A stretch of 64,000 bases of DNA from Chloroflexota bacterium (GTDB lineage: Bacteria > Chloroflexota > Dehalococcoidia > Lucifugimonadales > UBA3495): positions 29,937-93,936 of the forward strand of contig VXOG01000028.1 of the NCBI GenBank assembly GCA_009840165.1. The letters run 5' to 3'. The stretch's first letter is position 1. Every line of letters begins with the position of its first letter. Positions 1 through 9,376 of the stretch are shown here, piece by piece. The notes under the pieces are model-generated. The model ran no database searches and had not been told where the DNA came from. It saw only the letters and a program-made list of their open reading frames with translations. Made by a program: the position numbers and the translations under genes.

Positions 1-118
1 AACACCCTCATCATCCCCTCCCGCCCGGGGGCGGGGCTGGTGGTGCCTGCAGCTGGGCTGCCCCCCCCTGGGGGGCGCCCCCCCCCCCTGGGGCCCCCGC
101 CCCCCCCCCCCCCGACTC
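1..118. other. Low-complexity poly-C/poly-G stretch, possible contig-end or assembly artefact
   Basis: Runs such as ccccccccctggggggcgcccccccccccctggggccccc...; no coding signal. Confidence 0.6.
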
Positions 119-215
119 TGATACTCTACCACCAATCGTAAGGGCGGATAATCATCCGCCCTCATCAAACCCAATATCCTTTCGATCCTGTGCATCCATG
201 CAAAACCACGACCCC

Positions 216-1934
216 CTACGTCTCCCCCGCCGTTCGCAAATCCGCCCGCCAGTCGTCCGGACTCGGCCCCCGGTCGATCAGCACGTCCACCACCGCCGGT
301 AGGCCCGACGCCTGCGCATCCCGCAGCGCTCCGGCGAGGTCGCGGGAGTCCGCCACCTGCACGCCGAAGCACCCGAACCCCCTCGCCACCGCCGCGTTGT
401 CCGTCTCCGCGAACTCCGACGCGATGTACTGCCCCGGAGCCTGGTGGTGTCGCACCATTCCCAGCGCGCCGTCGTTGAACACCACGCAGATGATTGGCAG
501 GTCGTACTGCATCGCCGTCGATAGCGCGTTCACCGTCATCATGTACCCGCCGTCACCCGTTACGCACACCACAGGCCGCCCGGGATACGCCACCTGCAAT
601 CCCACCGACGCCGGCAGTCCCCAGCCCATGCCGGCCGTCCCGCCGGGACAGAAGAACGTGTGCGCCTGCTGCGACTGGAACAGGTGCGCCATCCACGTCC
701 GGTTGTTCCCCGCGTCCAGCGCATAGACCGTGTCCGCCGGCATCGTCTCCTGCAACACCCGCACCACCCGCTGCGGCAGTACCGGCGACGAGTCGGTGTG
801 CAGCCCCGCGTCCTCGTAGAACCCGGCCTCCGCCTTCCGACCCGACAGCGCGCCGGCCCACTCGCTCCGCTGACCCGACGTGCTCGCCGACGCATCCGCC
901 GATGCCTCCACCAGCTGCCCCAGGATGCTTCCGGCGTCGCCGATCAGCCCTAACTCCACCGGGAACGTCCAGCCCGCGTTCCGGTCGTCGATGTCAATCT
1001 GGATGATCCGCTGGCCCTTGGGGTTGAACACCGTCGGCCGCTCCCGCACTGTGTCCTGCGGGCTCAGCTTGGCCCCCACCACGATCACCGTGTCCGCGTC
1101 CCCCACCGCCTGATTCGCCGCCGCTTGCCCGTAGATGCCTACCATCCCGACCGACTGCGGATGCGTCTCGGCAATCGCCGACTTCCCCTTGTAGCTGGTG
1201 GCCACCGGCGCGTTCCACTGCTCGGCCAACTGCTGCAGCAGCCCGTGCGCCCGCGCCATGTGTACCCCGTTGCCCGCCACGATCACCGGACGCCGCGACT
1301 GCGACAGTATCTCCACCGCCCGCTCGATGTCCGCCGGCGCCGCCTGCGGCTTGGCCGTGTTCAGGTAGCCTGCCGTGTCGTGGATGAACGGCGGCGTCTC
1401 CATGTCAACCTCGCCGCCAATGGACGCCGACCGCATCAGCAGGCACGTCGGCCCCGGCCGGCCGCTGGTCGCGTGCTTGATCGCCAGCTGCGCCCCCAGC
1501 GCCGCCTCCTTGGGCGACGTCGCCAGCGTCGTGTACTTGGTCATCGACCGGAAGATGTTGTGCAGGTCGATGCTCCCGTACTCGCCGGCCCCCGACTGGT
1601 TCGCCGGATGCTGGCCCACGCCGCCGTCCGACGTATCCGTGAGCACCACCATCGGACTGGACGACAGCATCGCCTCCATGATCCCGAAAGAGGCGTTCGA
1701 CCCCATGAACAGCCCCTGCCCCATGATCACCGCCGGCTTCCCCGTCGCCCGCGCGTACGCGTCGGCCATAATCGCCGCCGTCTGTTCATGCCGCGCCAGG
1801 TACGTGTTGATCTCCGGCTCCTTCCCCACCAAATTCGCGAAAATCTGTCCCGTCCCGCCGCCCGGAATCCCGAACACGGCGTCAATCCCCGCCTCCCCCA
1901 AAAACTGCACAATCAACTCATGAGCCTGCGGCAT
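216..1934 (-). CDS. Thiamine diphosphate-dependent enzyme, acetolactate synthase large subunit-like
   Basis: 572 aa; FGIPGGGTGQIF N-terminus, ThDP-binding VTGDGGYMMTVNALSTAMQYDLPIICVVFND motif. Confidence 0.9.
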   Translation of the reverse strand: MPQAHELIVQFLGEAGIDAVFGIPGGGTGQIFANLVGKEPEINTYLARHEQTAAIMADAYARATGKPAVIMGQGLFMGSNASFGIMEAMLSSSPMVVLTDTSDGGVGQHPANQSGAGEYGSIDLHNIFRSMTKYTTLATSPKEAALGAQLAIKHATSGRPGPTCLLMRSASIGGEVDMETPPFIHDTAGYLNTAKPQAAPADIERAVEILSQSRRPVIVAGNGVHMARAHGLLQQLAEQWNAPVATSYKGKSAIAETHPQSVGMVGIYGQAAANQAVGDADTVIVVGAKLSPQDTVRERPTVFNPKGQRIIQIDIDDRNAGWTFPVELGLIGDAGSILGQLVEASADASASTSGQRSEWAGALSGRKAEAGFYEDAGLHTDSSPVLPQRVVRVLQETMPADTVYALDAGNNRTWMAHLFQSQQAHTFFCPGGTAGMGWGLPASVGLQVAYPGRPVVCVTGDGGYMMTVNALSTAMQYDLPIICVVFNDGALGMVRHHQAPGQYIASEFAETDNAAVARGFGCFGVQVADSRDLAGALRDAQASGLPAVVDVLIDRGPSPDDWRADLRTAGET

Positions 1935-1950
1935 AATAGTTTCTCCTATA

Positions 1951-2046
1951 TGTCATTGCGAGGCGCAAAGCGCCGTGGCAATCTCGTAAAGTAACCCGCC
2001 ATTGCGAACCCGATCTGTCATTGCGAGCGAAGCGCGGCAATCCCGT
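1951..2046. repeat. Dispersed TGTCATTGCGAG...GGCAATC repeat units
   Basis: tgtcattgcgaggcgcaaagcgccgtggcaatc and tgtcattgcgagcgaagcgcggcaatc in tandem. Confidence 0.7.
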
Positions 2047-2053
2047 CGCAAAT

Positions 2054-2090
2054 CCCCTCTCCCCTTGCGGGAGAGGGTCAGGGTGAGGGG
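2054..2090. repeat. CCTCTCCC...GGGAGAGGG-GGTGAGGG dispersed palindromic repeat
   Basis: cccctctccccttgcgggagagggtcagggtgagggg; related copies at about 5401, 18235, 32050, 61331. Confidence 0.8.
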
Positions 2091-2239
2091 TAAAACTCCC
2101 CGCGTAAGTAGCCGCGATAATACCCACACCCCCGCCAACAATCAACCAACCTCCGCCCGCTCATCCTGAGCCTGTCGGAGTATGCGCCCGCGCCCACCGA
2201 CAAAGTGACACAATCCCGGTTTACGACCTCGGACGACTG

Positions 2240-3202
2240 ATGTACCATCACACCATGGAAGATCAGGTTGTCCCACACGTTGGCTTTGCCGTCCAACCGA
2301 ACGAAGCAGCGGCCGATACCTACCAGCCCCTGCTGGTTCAGGTACAACCCAACGGCAGCGGTGCCAACGGCGAAGGGCGGTTCTTTATCGCCTGCGAAGA
2401 CGCCCTTTCTTTCGCAGGGAAGATCCCCGATGAAAGCATCCAACTGGTCGTAACGTCGCCGCCCTACAACCTGGGCAAGTCCTACGAATCCAGAACGTCC
2501 ATTGACGAGTATCTGGCTGACCAAGCGCGCGTCATAGAGGAATGTGTTCGTGTGCTGCATCCCCGGGGTTCCATCTGCTGGCAGGTAGGCAACTACGTGA
2601 ACGACGGCGAGATCATCCCCCTCGATACCCTCTTTTATCCAGTCTTCAAAAACCTCGGTTTGCAGTTGCGAAATCGCATCGTCTGGCACTTCGGACACGG
2701 CTTGCACAGCTCCAAGCGATTGTCTGGTCGCTATGAAACGATCAACTGGTGGACCAAATCCGACAACTACGTCTGGAACCTCGACCCCATAAGGGTGCCG
2801 TCCAAGTACCCCAACAAGCGCCACTTCAAGGGCCCCAACGTCGGCAAACTCTCCGGCAACCCCAAGGGTAAAAACCCCAGCGATGTTTGGGAGTTCCCCA
2901 ACGTCAAGCACAATCACCCCGAAAAAACCGTACACCCCTGCCAGTTCCCAGTCGAGTTGGTCGAGCGCCTCGTGCTGTCCATGACCAACCCCGGCGATGC
3001 GGTGTTCGACCCCTACATGGGAGTGGGTTCATCAGTGGTCGCCGCCCTCATGCACGAACGCATCGCCTACGGCTGCGATAACGTCCCGGAGTACGTTGAA
3101 CTGGCCGCCGACCGTATCCGATTGTGGCAGCAGGGCACGCTGCGGACCCGCCCCATGGGAAAGCCCATCTACAACCCGGCCAAACCCAACGGCGGCCACT
3201 GA
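2240..3202 (+). CDS. Site-specific DNA methyltransferase of a type II R-M system (TSPPY motif, N4-cytosine/N6-adenine)
   Basis: TSPPYNLGKSYE catalytic motif, VFDPYMGVGSSVVAAL SAM-binding motif; stop overlaps next start (TGATG). Confidence 0.92.
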   Translation: MYHHTMEDQVVPHVGFAVQPNEAAADTYQPLLVQVQPNGSGANGEGRFFIACEDALSFAGKIPDESIQLVVTSPPYNLGKSYESRTSIDEYLADQARVIEECVRVLHPRGSICWQVGNYVNDGEIIPLDTLFYPVFKNLGLQLRNRIVWHFGHGLHSSKRLSGRYETINWWTKSDNYVWNLDPIRVPSKYPNKRHFKGPNVGKLSGNPKGKNPSDVWEFPNVKHNHPEKTVHPCQFPVELVERLVLSMTNPGDAVFDPYMGVGSSVVAALMHERIAYGCDNVPEYVELAADRIRLWQQGTLRTRPMGKPIYNPAKPNGGH

Positions 3203-3813
3203 TGCAGATCAAAGCGTTGTACTCTCACCTGAACGGGCACGAATACCTCCTCGTTCACCGCAAGCATCTTTGGGACGAAGTGGAGCAGGTGATTGAAAAC
3301 GTTGATGCAGAAGCTTGTCGCACCAAGGTCTCAAGAGAGAGGACAATGCGCGGACGGCTCTTGTACTCGCCCGCGGACATGAACAACGCCTTCAAAACTG
3401 GGTTCCGGGGGAACGGCTGGAGTGAAAGCCGGAATACCTTTTGGGTAGCCTCCGATGAGAAACTGCTTCGTGGCATTTACAGCTTGCCCGAGCACGATCA
3501 AAAACGAGAGATCGAGCAGGCCGGCCACACGCCCATAATGTCTTACAACCAAACCGATTTCGTAAAAGACCGCGTAGCCGTCGAAGTTCAATTCGGCAAA
3601 TACGCCTTCGTCGCCCACGACCTCTTTGTAAAACACCTGAGTTTCTACGTATCCGAAATCATCGACGTGGGCATCGAAATCCTGCCCATGAAAGAACTGG
3701 AACGTGAGATGTCCTCCGGCGTCCCCTACTACGAGCGCGATCTGATGAACGTCGTCCGGCAGGGCCGGGGCGTCCCCGCAGTCCCATTGGTACTCGTCGG
3801 CGTCTCTCCGTGA
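3202..3813 (+). CDS. Type II restriction endonuclease, BglII/BstYI-like
   Basis: 203 aa after re-starting at the ATG overlapping the MTase stop; DFVKDRVAVEVQFGKYAF (D...ExQ-type catalytic core) resembles BglII family; immediate partner of the MTase. Confidence 0.75.
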   Translation: MQIKALYSHLNGHEYLLVHRKHLWDEVEQVIENVDAEACRTKVSRERTMRGRLLYSPADMNNAFKTGFRGNGWSESRNTFWVASDEKLLRGIYSLPEHDQKREIEQAGHTPIMSYNQTDFVKDRVAVEVQFGKYAFVAHDLFVKHLSFYVSEIIDVGIEILPMKELEREMSSGVPYYERDLMNVVRQGRGVPAVPLVLVGVSP

Positions 3814-3954
3814 CAAGACTGCAACCTTAAAGCGCCGAACCCTCCGTCCACGGCGGAAAAACTTGCCCCAACTCTGCGCAGCCGGAATCTAATCGCCGTT
3901 CCCCCGCGTAACCGTCATTCCGGACTCACCTCCCGTCATTCCCGCTGCCCTCCC

Positions 3955-3981
3955 GTCATTCCCGCTTTCGCGGGAATCCAG
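3955..3981. repeat. CGTCATTCCCGCTTTCGCGGGAATCCAG palindromic repeat
   Basis: gtcattcccgctttcgcgggaatccag; other copies near 33369, 45863, 50470, 54182. Confidence 0.8.
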
Positions 3982-4075
3982 TAAATCCCCAAATAACGTC
4001 ACCCCGTACTTGATACGGGGCCGGTGAATCCTGATTCTGACACCCCCCTTGACACCGCCTAATCGAACTTATATC

Positions 4076-4397
4076 CTAATCTTGTCTAGGCAAACAGCTG
4101 TTCACATCCGATACCAGTAGAGGCAGGTTTTCCCTTCGATGGCCAACCCCGTCAGTTTCAAAATCGCAACCGATCCAGGTGGCAAGAGGCCGATATTGAC
4201 ATACCTGTTCACCGGCGGTGCCACACTGGGTCACCGGGACCCTTCGGACCCGGGTGCTAAGGTTTACGATCCGCTCTTCTTGAGCCGGCGAAAGTCCGCT
4301 TTCGGTGGATCGAAGGACCCCAGCGCACCAAACTGCCGTCGAAATAGTTGCGTGACCCCGGCCGTATGCTGACAACGAAGCGAAAACCCTGCCTCTC
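4076..4397 (+). mobile_element. MITE-like non-coding element, copy A (imperfect terminal inverted repeats 4117-4138 / 4376-4397)
   Basis: Shares AACAGCTGTT, GGCCAACCCCGTCAGTTTCAAAATCGCAACCGAT, GGGTCACCGGGACC and CGGCCGTATGCTGACAACGAAGCGAAA blocks with the reverse complement of 19203-19493. Confidence 0.65.
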
Positions 4398-4580
4398 GCC
4401 CACCGCAAAAACCACCGACCGAACCCCCAGGAGATCGCCGACCGAAACACCACACCGACTAACCAACATGCGTAGGGGCGGGCGCCGAGCCCGCCCACTA
4501 CCGCTCCAATCAATAATCCGGTTCATCCTGCGCATCCATGCTAGCTGTGCATCCATGTCAGTGATAAAGGAGCAATCGCC

Positions 4581-5180
4581 ATCGGTACTGTAGCCCTCCA
4601 CCGGAAACGCAGCCGCGACTTTCTCAACCTTGCCCAGGTCAGTCTCGCGTTCGGCAACGCTCCGGACGCTGCCGAGTACCTGCGCCGGTCCGGCAGCCAC
4701 GCCGCGACCGCCGCCTGTGTGCATTGGCATTTCCCCCATCGCTCCCGTTGGCAACTCGCCCGCGCCCTCCGGTCTGTCGTGATCGAACATGGCCTTTCCA
4801 AATCACACGTCGACACCCTCCAAACCGCCCACTCCGTAGGCCGCGATTGGCTCCGTTCCATCGAACAACCCGACGCCCTTCGACACCTCAATGTTCTCTA
4901 TCGTCGCCTCCGCCGCCTCGCCGATGACCTCGACCTCGCCATCGCCGCGGACCCAATCCCGCCTTCCCTCCAGAGCGTCTTCGCAGAAATCCAGAGCCAA
5001 CCCGCGCCATCCATTACCACCCTGGGTGAACTGCGCCGCATCACCGGCCGACCCCTCGACTCCAAATACGAGGACCACCCGCTGGACTGCCCCGACTGCT
5101 GCCGTATCAGCCGCGACCCAGCCGCCTCCGGCTCCGTTATCTTCAGCCTGTCCTGTCCTCCCTGCCTCAATCATTTCTAA
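4581..5180 (+). CDS. Hypothetical protein, possibly HEPN-like N-terminus
   Basis: Open frame extends upstream of the tracked GTG (4719); AAGGAG lies 8 nt before an ATC codon at 4581; SRDFLNLAQVSLAFGNAPDAAEYLRRSGSHAATAA. Confidence 0.4.
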   Translation: MGTVALHRKRSRDFLNLAQVSLAFGNAPDAAEYLRRSGSHAATAACVHWHFPHRSRWQLARALRSVVIEHGLSKSHVDTLQTAHSVGRDWLRSIEQPDALRHLNVLYRRLRRLADDLDLAIAADPIPPSLQSVFAEIQSQPAPSITTLGELRRITGRPLDSKYEDHPLDCPDCCRISRDPAASGSVIFSLSCPPCLNHF

Positions 5181-5400
5181 AACCGCCTATGGTGAGCCTA
5201 AATCCGCTCATGGTGAGCTTGTCGAACCACCATCCTGATACCGCCAAATCAATATCCGGATCCGGTCGCATTGAGACACATTCCCCATCCAAATCCGAAA
5301 ACATCCGGCTCATCCTGTTTATCCTGTTCATCGATGTAAAAGCCGCATCCCGGTTGACCCCATACCCGCGCTGCCCTATCATCCCGGCAAACACGAAAAT

Positions 5401-5436
5401 CCCCTCTCCCTTGACGGGAGAGGGCTAGGGTGAGGG
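5401..5436. repeat. CCTCTCCC...GGGAGAGGG dispersed palindromic repeat
   Basis: cccctctcccttgacgggagagggctagggtgaggg. Confidence 0.8.
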
Positions 5437-5480
5437 TGACCTCTCCCACCGCCGTACTCAGCACAAAGCGAGGTGCAACC

Positions 5481-7163
5481 ATGCGTGGAGCCGAAGCCGT
5501 CGTCAAAGCCCTTGAACAGGAAGGAATACGCTACATATCCGGATTCGCCGGCGGTGGCCTCAACCCCCTTTGGGGTCCCCTGCGGGCCTCCTCCATCCGG
5601 CCCTTCGCCGCCCGCCACGAACGCCTCGGCGTCGAGATCGCCGACGGCTATGCCCGCGCCACCGGCGAGGTCGGCGTCGCCATGACCGGCACCGGTCCCG
5701 GCGCCACCAACTGCCTCACCGGCATCGCCGGCTGCTACGCCGACAACGTACCCGTGCTGCTCCTCATGGGACAGCATCCCCTCCGCAACCTCGGCCAGGA
5801 GTGGCAGCAGGAGGTCTCCGCCAGCATCTTCGACGGTCTCTGCAAGTGGCGCGGCACCTTCACCCGCGTCCAGGACATCCCCCAGGTCATGCGCCGCGCC
5901 TTCACCGCCCTGCGCTCCGGGTCCCCCGGCCCGGTCGTCCTCGAAATGCCCCAGGACGTAATGACCGCCGAGGCCGATGACGCCGTATTGGCCTACACCC
6001 CGGTCGGCACCCCCGGCAAGTCCGGCCCCGCCGAGGACGAGGTGCAGCGTGCCGCCGACATGCTGGTCAACGCCAGCTTCCCCGTCCTCAACGCCGGCGG
6101 CGGCGCAATGTCCGCCAACGCCGCCGATGAGGTTTTGGAGCTCGCGGAAATGCTCTCCATGCCCGTCGCCTCCACCATCATGGCCAAGGGCATCATCCCC
6201 GAAAACCATCCCCTCTCCCTCGGCGGCGGCGTCTATCCCCGCAGCCGCTACGCCTCGGGCGCGGCGATCCAAATCAATCGCAAGGCCGATGTCGTCCTCG
6301 CCGTCGGCAACTCCTTCCGCCAGCCCAACGGCACCGACGGCCGCCCCATCCCCGAGGGCGTCAGCATCATCCACATCAACGCCGACCAGGCCGACCTCAA
6401 CAAGACCTACCAGGTCGACCTCCCCATGCTCGCCGACGCCAAGCTGGCCCTCCGCGCCATCATCAACGCCGTCCGCGCCCGCATCGGCCCCAACGGCGGC
6501 GGCATCAAGCAGGAAGTAGTGGACGAGATCCGCGCCTGCCACGAGAAATCTCATGCCGAATGGCTCCCCCGGTTTACTGACCAGGAGACTCCCACCAACG
6601 GTTACCGCGTCGTTCATGAACTCCAGCAGGTCATTGACCCGGAGCGCACCATAGCGCTGCACGACGCCGGCGGCAGCCGCGGCTACGTCGTCCCCTTCTG
6701 GATGACCACTCAGCCGCGCAACTTCGTCGCCATGGGTGGCATGGCCGCCATGGGTTGGTCCGTCGGCGCGGCAATTGGCACCAAGCTCGGCCGGCCCGAC
6801 CATCTCGTCGTCCACGTCCTCGGCGACGCCTCCTTCGGCATGACCGGCATGGACTTAGAGACCGCGGGACGGATGGGCCTGCCCATCCTCACCGTGGTCA
6901 TCAACAACGGCGGCACCGGCGGTGGCATGATGGGCATGGAAGACCCCAACGGCACGCCCCCCGAGGTGGCCGTCCTCGGCGGCAACTTCAGCGTCGTTGC
7001 CAACGGCCTCGGCTGCTACTCGGAGCGCGTCGAGGATCCCAACGACCTGCAATCCGCCTTCCGCCGCGCCATTCGCGCCACCGAGGAAGGCCAGTCCGCC
7101 ATGGTCGAAGTCATGATCCGCCCCCTCCCAACCCCCGAACTCCCCGACAACTGGTCTCTCTAA
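5481..7163 (+). CDS. Thiamine diphosphate-dependent enzyme, acetolactate synthase large subunit-like
   Basis: MRGAEAVVKALEQEGIRYISGFAGGG N-terminus; VHVLGDASFGMTGMDLETAGRMGLPILTVVINNGGTGGG ThDP motif. Confidence 0.9.
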   Translation: MRGAEAVVKALEQEGIRYISGFAGGGLNPLWGPLRASSIRPFAARHERLGVEIADGYARATGEVGVAMTGTGPGATNCLTGIAGCYADNVPVLLLMGQHPLRNLGQEWQQEVSASIFDGLCKWRGTFTRVQDIPQVMRRAFTALRSGSPGPVVLEMPQDVMTAEADDAVLAYTPVGTPGKSGPAEDEVQRAADMLVNASFPVLNAGGGAMSANAADEVLELAEMLSMPVASTIMAKGIIPENHPLSLGGGVYPRSRYASGAAIQINRKADVVLAVGNSFRQPNGTDGRPIPEGVSIIHINADQADLNKTYQVDLPMLADAKLALRAIINAVRARIGPNGGGIKQEVVDEIRACHEKSHAEWLPRFTDQETPTNGYRVVHELQQVIDPERTIALHDAGGSRGYVVPFWMTTQPRNFVAMGGMAAMGWSVGAAIGTKLGRPDHLVVHVLGDASFGMTGMDLETAGRMGLPILTVVINNGGTGGGMMGMEDPNGTPPEVAVLGGNFSVVANGLGCYSERVEDPNDLQSAFRRAIRATEEGQSAMVEVMIRPLPTPELPDNWSL

Positions 7164-7220
7164 CCGATCTCCGCTCATCCTGAGCCTGTCGAAGGGTGAA
7201 CCCGACGCAACCCCCCACGC

Positions 7221-7245
7221 AGGAGCGGGCCTTGTGCCCGCTCCT
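7221..7245. repeat. AGGAGCGGGC...GCCCGCTCCT palindrome, terminator-like intergenic repeat
   Basis: aggagcgggccttgtgcccgctcct downstream of the ThDP gene. Confidence 0.65.
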
Positions 7246-7269
7246 CATCATTCCCACTGGCTCTAATAG

Positions 7270-9249
7270 ATGCGCTTCGCAACAATCTCCATAGTCCTGC
7301 TCCTGCTGGTTGCCGCGGTCGGCACAGGATACGGATTAGCCATACTCACCGAAGCAATCGAAACGCCGTGGCCACTCCAGTCCGATTCGTCGCCGGCCAC
7401 CACGTCCTCACCATCGGAAGTTACCTACAACCTCACTGCCACGCCAACAGGAGCAACCCAACTTCATCCCTCGACCGCGAGTACTCCGGCCACAGAGCCT
7501 GTATCGCCCACGCCCACCGCTGTTCCCACGTCAGTTCCTACTGCCACGCCGGCGCCTACCTATACTCCGCGTCCCGTCCCCACTCCAATACCTACTGCCA
7601 CAGCCGAACCTACGCCTAGGCCCACGCCGAAACCCACTCCTGTCCCAACGCCAACTCCGACGCCGGTAAGCATCGCCCGGTTGCCCTGGGTAGCCGACGG
7701 AATCGACGAATCCGAAAGGGCGGCAGCAAGAGAACTGTCAACGCTTGCAGAGACCAACCCTCCGGTCGCCCGCATCCTGCTGGACCGCCCTTGGGTCGCC
7801 GACGGCATCACGGGCCCCGAAAAGTCGGCTATCGAGCGCATCGGCGATACTGGGTATGATCGCCCAACCTTCGCTCTTCAGATTGCAAATCTGTCGTGGT
7901 TAACGGACGACGTCACTCAACCTGAATCCCAAGTCGTCGAAATATTGTGGGAGACCTCCGACCTGCTAGATGTGGATTTGGCGAAGCAGTTGGTTGCTCT
8001 CCCCTGGGTGGCGGACGACATTACTCAGACCGAAGCCGGTATATTGTCCGACCTGCGGTATATGGCAAGAAACCAGATAACGCTAACCACTCGGCTCGCT
8101 GGCTTGACTTGGCTGGTGGATGGCTTGGACGAGTTCGAGCTAACCACCATTGAACGCTTGGCTCGAATTGCAGATCAGGATGTGGATTTGGCGCAAGCTA
8201 TCTCCGGCAAATCTTGGTTGGATGATAACCTAACCGATGACGCCGCCCGGTCGGTGAACAGCCTGTACTACATCCACGATGAGGACAGCGCATTGGCCCG
8301 CGACATCGTGGATATGCCATTCCTGGACACCCTGGAACCAACCGACACTGCCGCGTTGGAAGCCATGGCTTGGTTGGCCTACACGGAGATTTTTGCCCTC
8401 CGGGAGGTCTTGGCGCATCCCACCCTCAAGGGCGGCATCACCGACGAGTGGGCACCTGTAGTAGCCCTGATGGACAGCGTGAACGAGGCGGCGCCGGCCT
8501 TCTTGCGCCCTTTGCTGGACCCTGAGCGAGCCTCCGTAGAGCGCCGCTCAGTAACGCTCACTCATACTGGGAACACTGACCTCGCCATCATCCGCACGGC
8601 TCCGGGCGCACTACGCAGCATGGACTTGCTGGAACACAGCGTCGCGAGCGTCGAAGAGTTCATGGACACAGCCATGCCGTCCAACTACGTCGGGTTGCTC
8701 TTCGGAACCGCAGTGCTGGGCTACTCCCATGGCACCCACTACGGAGACTACTTTGTGATGCTGCCCGAGTATGATGCCGACGATGGCAGCGGTTCTGCCA
8801 ATTACGCGGGCCACTTGATGGCCCACGAAGTGGCTCACTTCTACTGGCGCAACAATCCCAACTGGCTCGACGAGGGCTTGGCCGAACTGTTGGCAGCCAT
8901 ATCGGAAAACCAGCGCACCGGGGAGCCGATATCCATCGATTACACCTACTGTTCGGCCGGCGACAATATCGCACTGCTGGAGCGCTTGGACGCCGCCGGA
9001 GTTATCTATGATTACCGATGCAACTATGCTTTGGGCGGCCAGTTTTTCCTCGAACTCTATAACACCCTGGGGGATGCCGTCTTCCGTGAGGGACTTCGTA
9101 ACCTTTATCTCTCTTCTCTGGTCGAAGATTATGCCGACGAATTTGACGGCTCCCCGGTAGGTATTCGCCAGATTCAGGACGCATTCCAATCCCATTCTAC
9201 CGTTGTGGCCCCGATTATCGACAAGTGGTACCACGGAACCGCTCAATAG
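7270..9249 (+). CDS. Exported HExxH zinc metallopeptidase with N-terminal PWVxDGI repeat array and Pro/Thr-rich linker
   Basis: N-terminal hydrophobic segment, TPTPxPT linker, six or more repeats LPWVADGIDESE..., HEVAHFYWRNNPNWLDEGLAE gluzincin-type motif. Confidence 0.8.
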   Translation: MRFATISIVLLLLVAAVGTGYGLAILTEAIETPWPLQSDSSPATTSSPSEVTYNLTATPTGATQLHPSTASTPATEPVSPTPTAVPTSVPTATPAPTYTPRPVPTPIPTATAEPTPRPTPKPTPVPTPTPTPVSIARLPWVADGIDESERAAARELSTLAETNPPVARILLDRPWVADGITGPEKSAIERIGDTGYDRPTFALQIANLSWLTDDVTQPESQVVEILWETSDLLDVDLAKQLVALPWVADDITQTEAGILSDLRYMARNQITLTTRLAGLTWLVDGLDEFELTTIERLARIADQDVDLAQAISGKSWLDDNLTDDAARSVNSLYYIHDEDSALARDIVDMPFLDTLEPTDTAALEAMAWLAYTEIFALREVLAHPTLKGGITDEWAPVVALMDSVNEAAPAFLRPLLDPERASVERRSVTLTHTGNTDLAIIRTAPGALRSMDLLEHSVASVEEFMDTAMPSNYVGLLFGTAVLGYSHGTHYGDYFVMLPEYDADDGSGSANYAGHLMAHEVAHFYWRNNPNWLDEGLAELLAAISENQRTGEPISIDYTYCSAGDNIALLERLDAAGVIYDYRCNYALGGQFFLELYNTLGDAVFREGLRNLYLSSLVEDYADEFDGSPVGIRQIQDAFQSHSTVVAPIIDKWYHGTAQ

Positions 9250-9287
9250 CTGGAATAGGAAGGGCCATACTAGCGGCGGCTCAACGC

Positions 9288-9313
9288 AGGGGCGGGTTTT
9301 CAAACCCGCCCTT
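9288..9313. repeat. AGGGGCGGGTTTTCAAACCCGCCCTT palindrome, terminator-like
   Basis: Inverted repeat directly downstream of the metallopeptidase gene. Confidence 0.7.
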
Positions 9314-9376
9314 ACTTTATACTGCTCGCACCTGACATAATGCTCACGTACACATTGCTCGCATCGGAGGGAAACC

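Noticed and set aside
5379-6815. 478-aa minus-strand ORF opposite the ThDP gene
   Set aside because: Antisense shadow of a high-GC gene; low-complexity Gly/Ala/Val composition and no recognisable domain.
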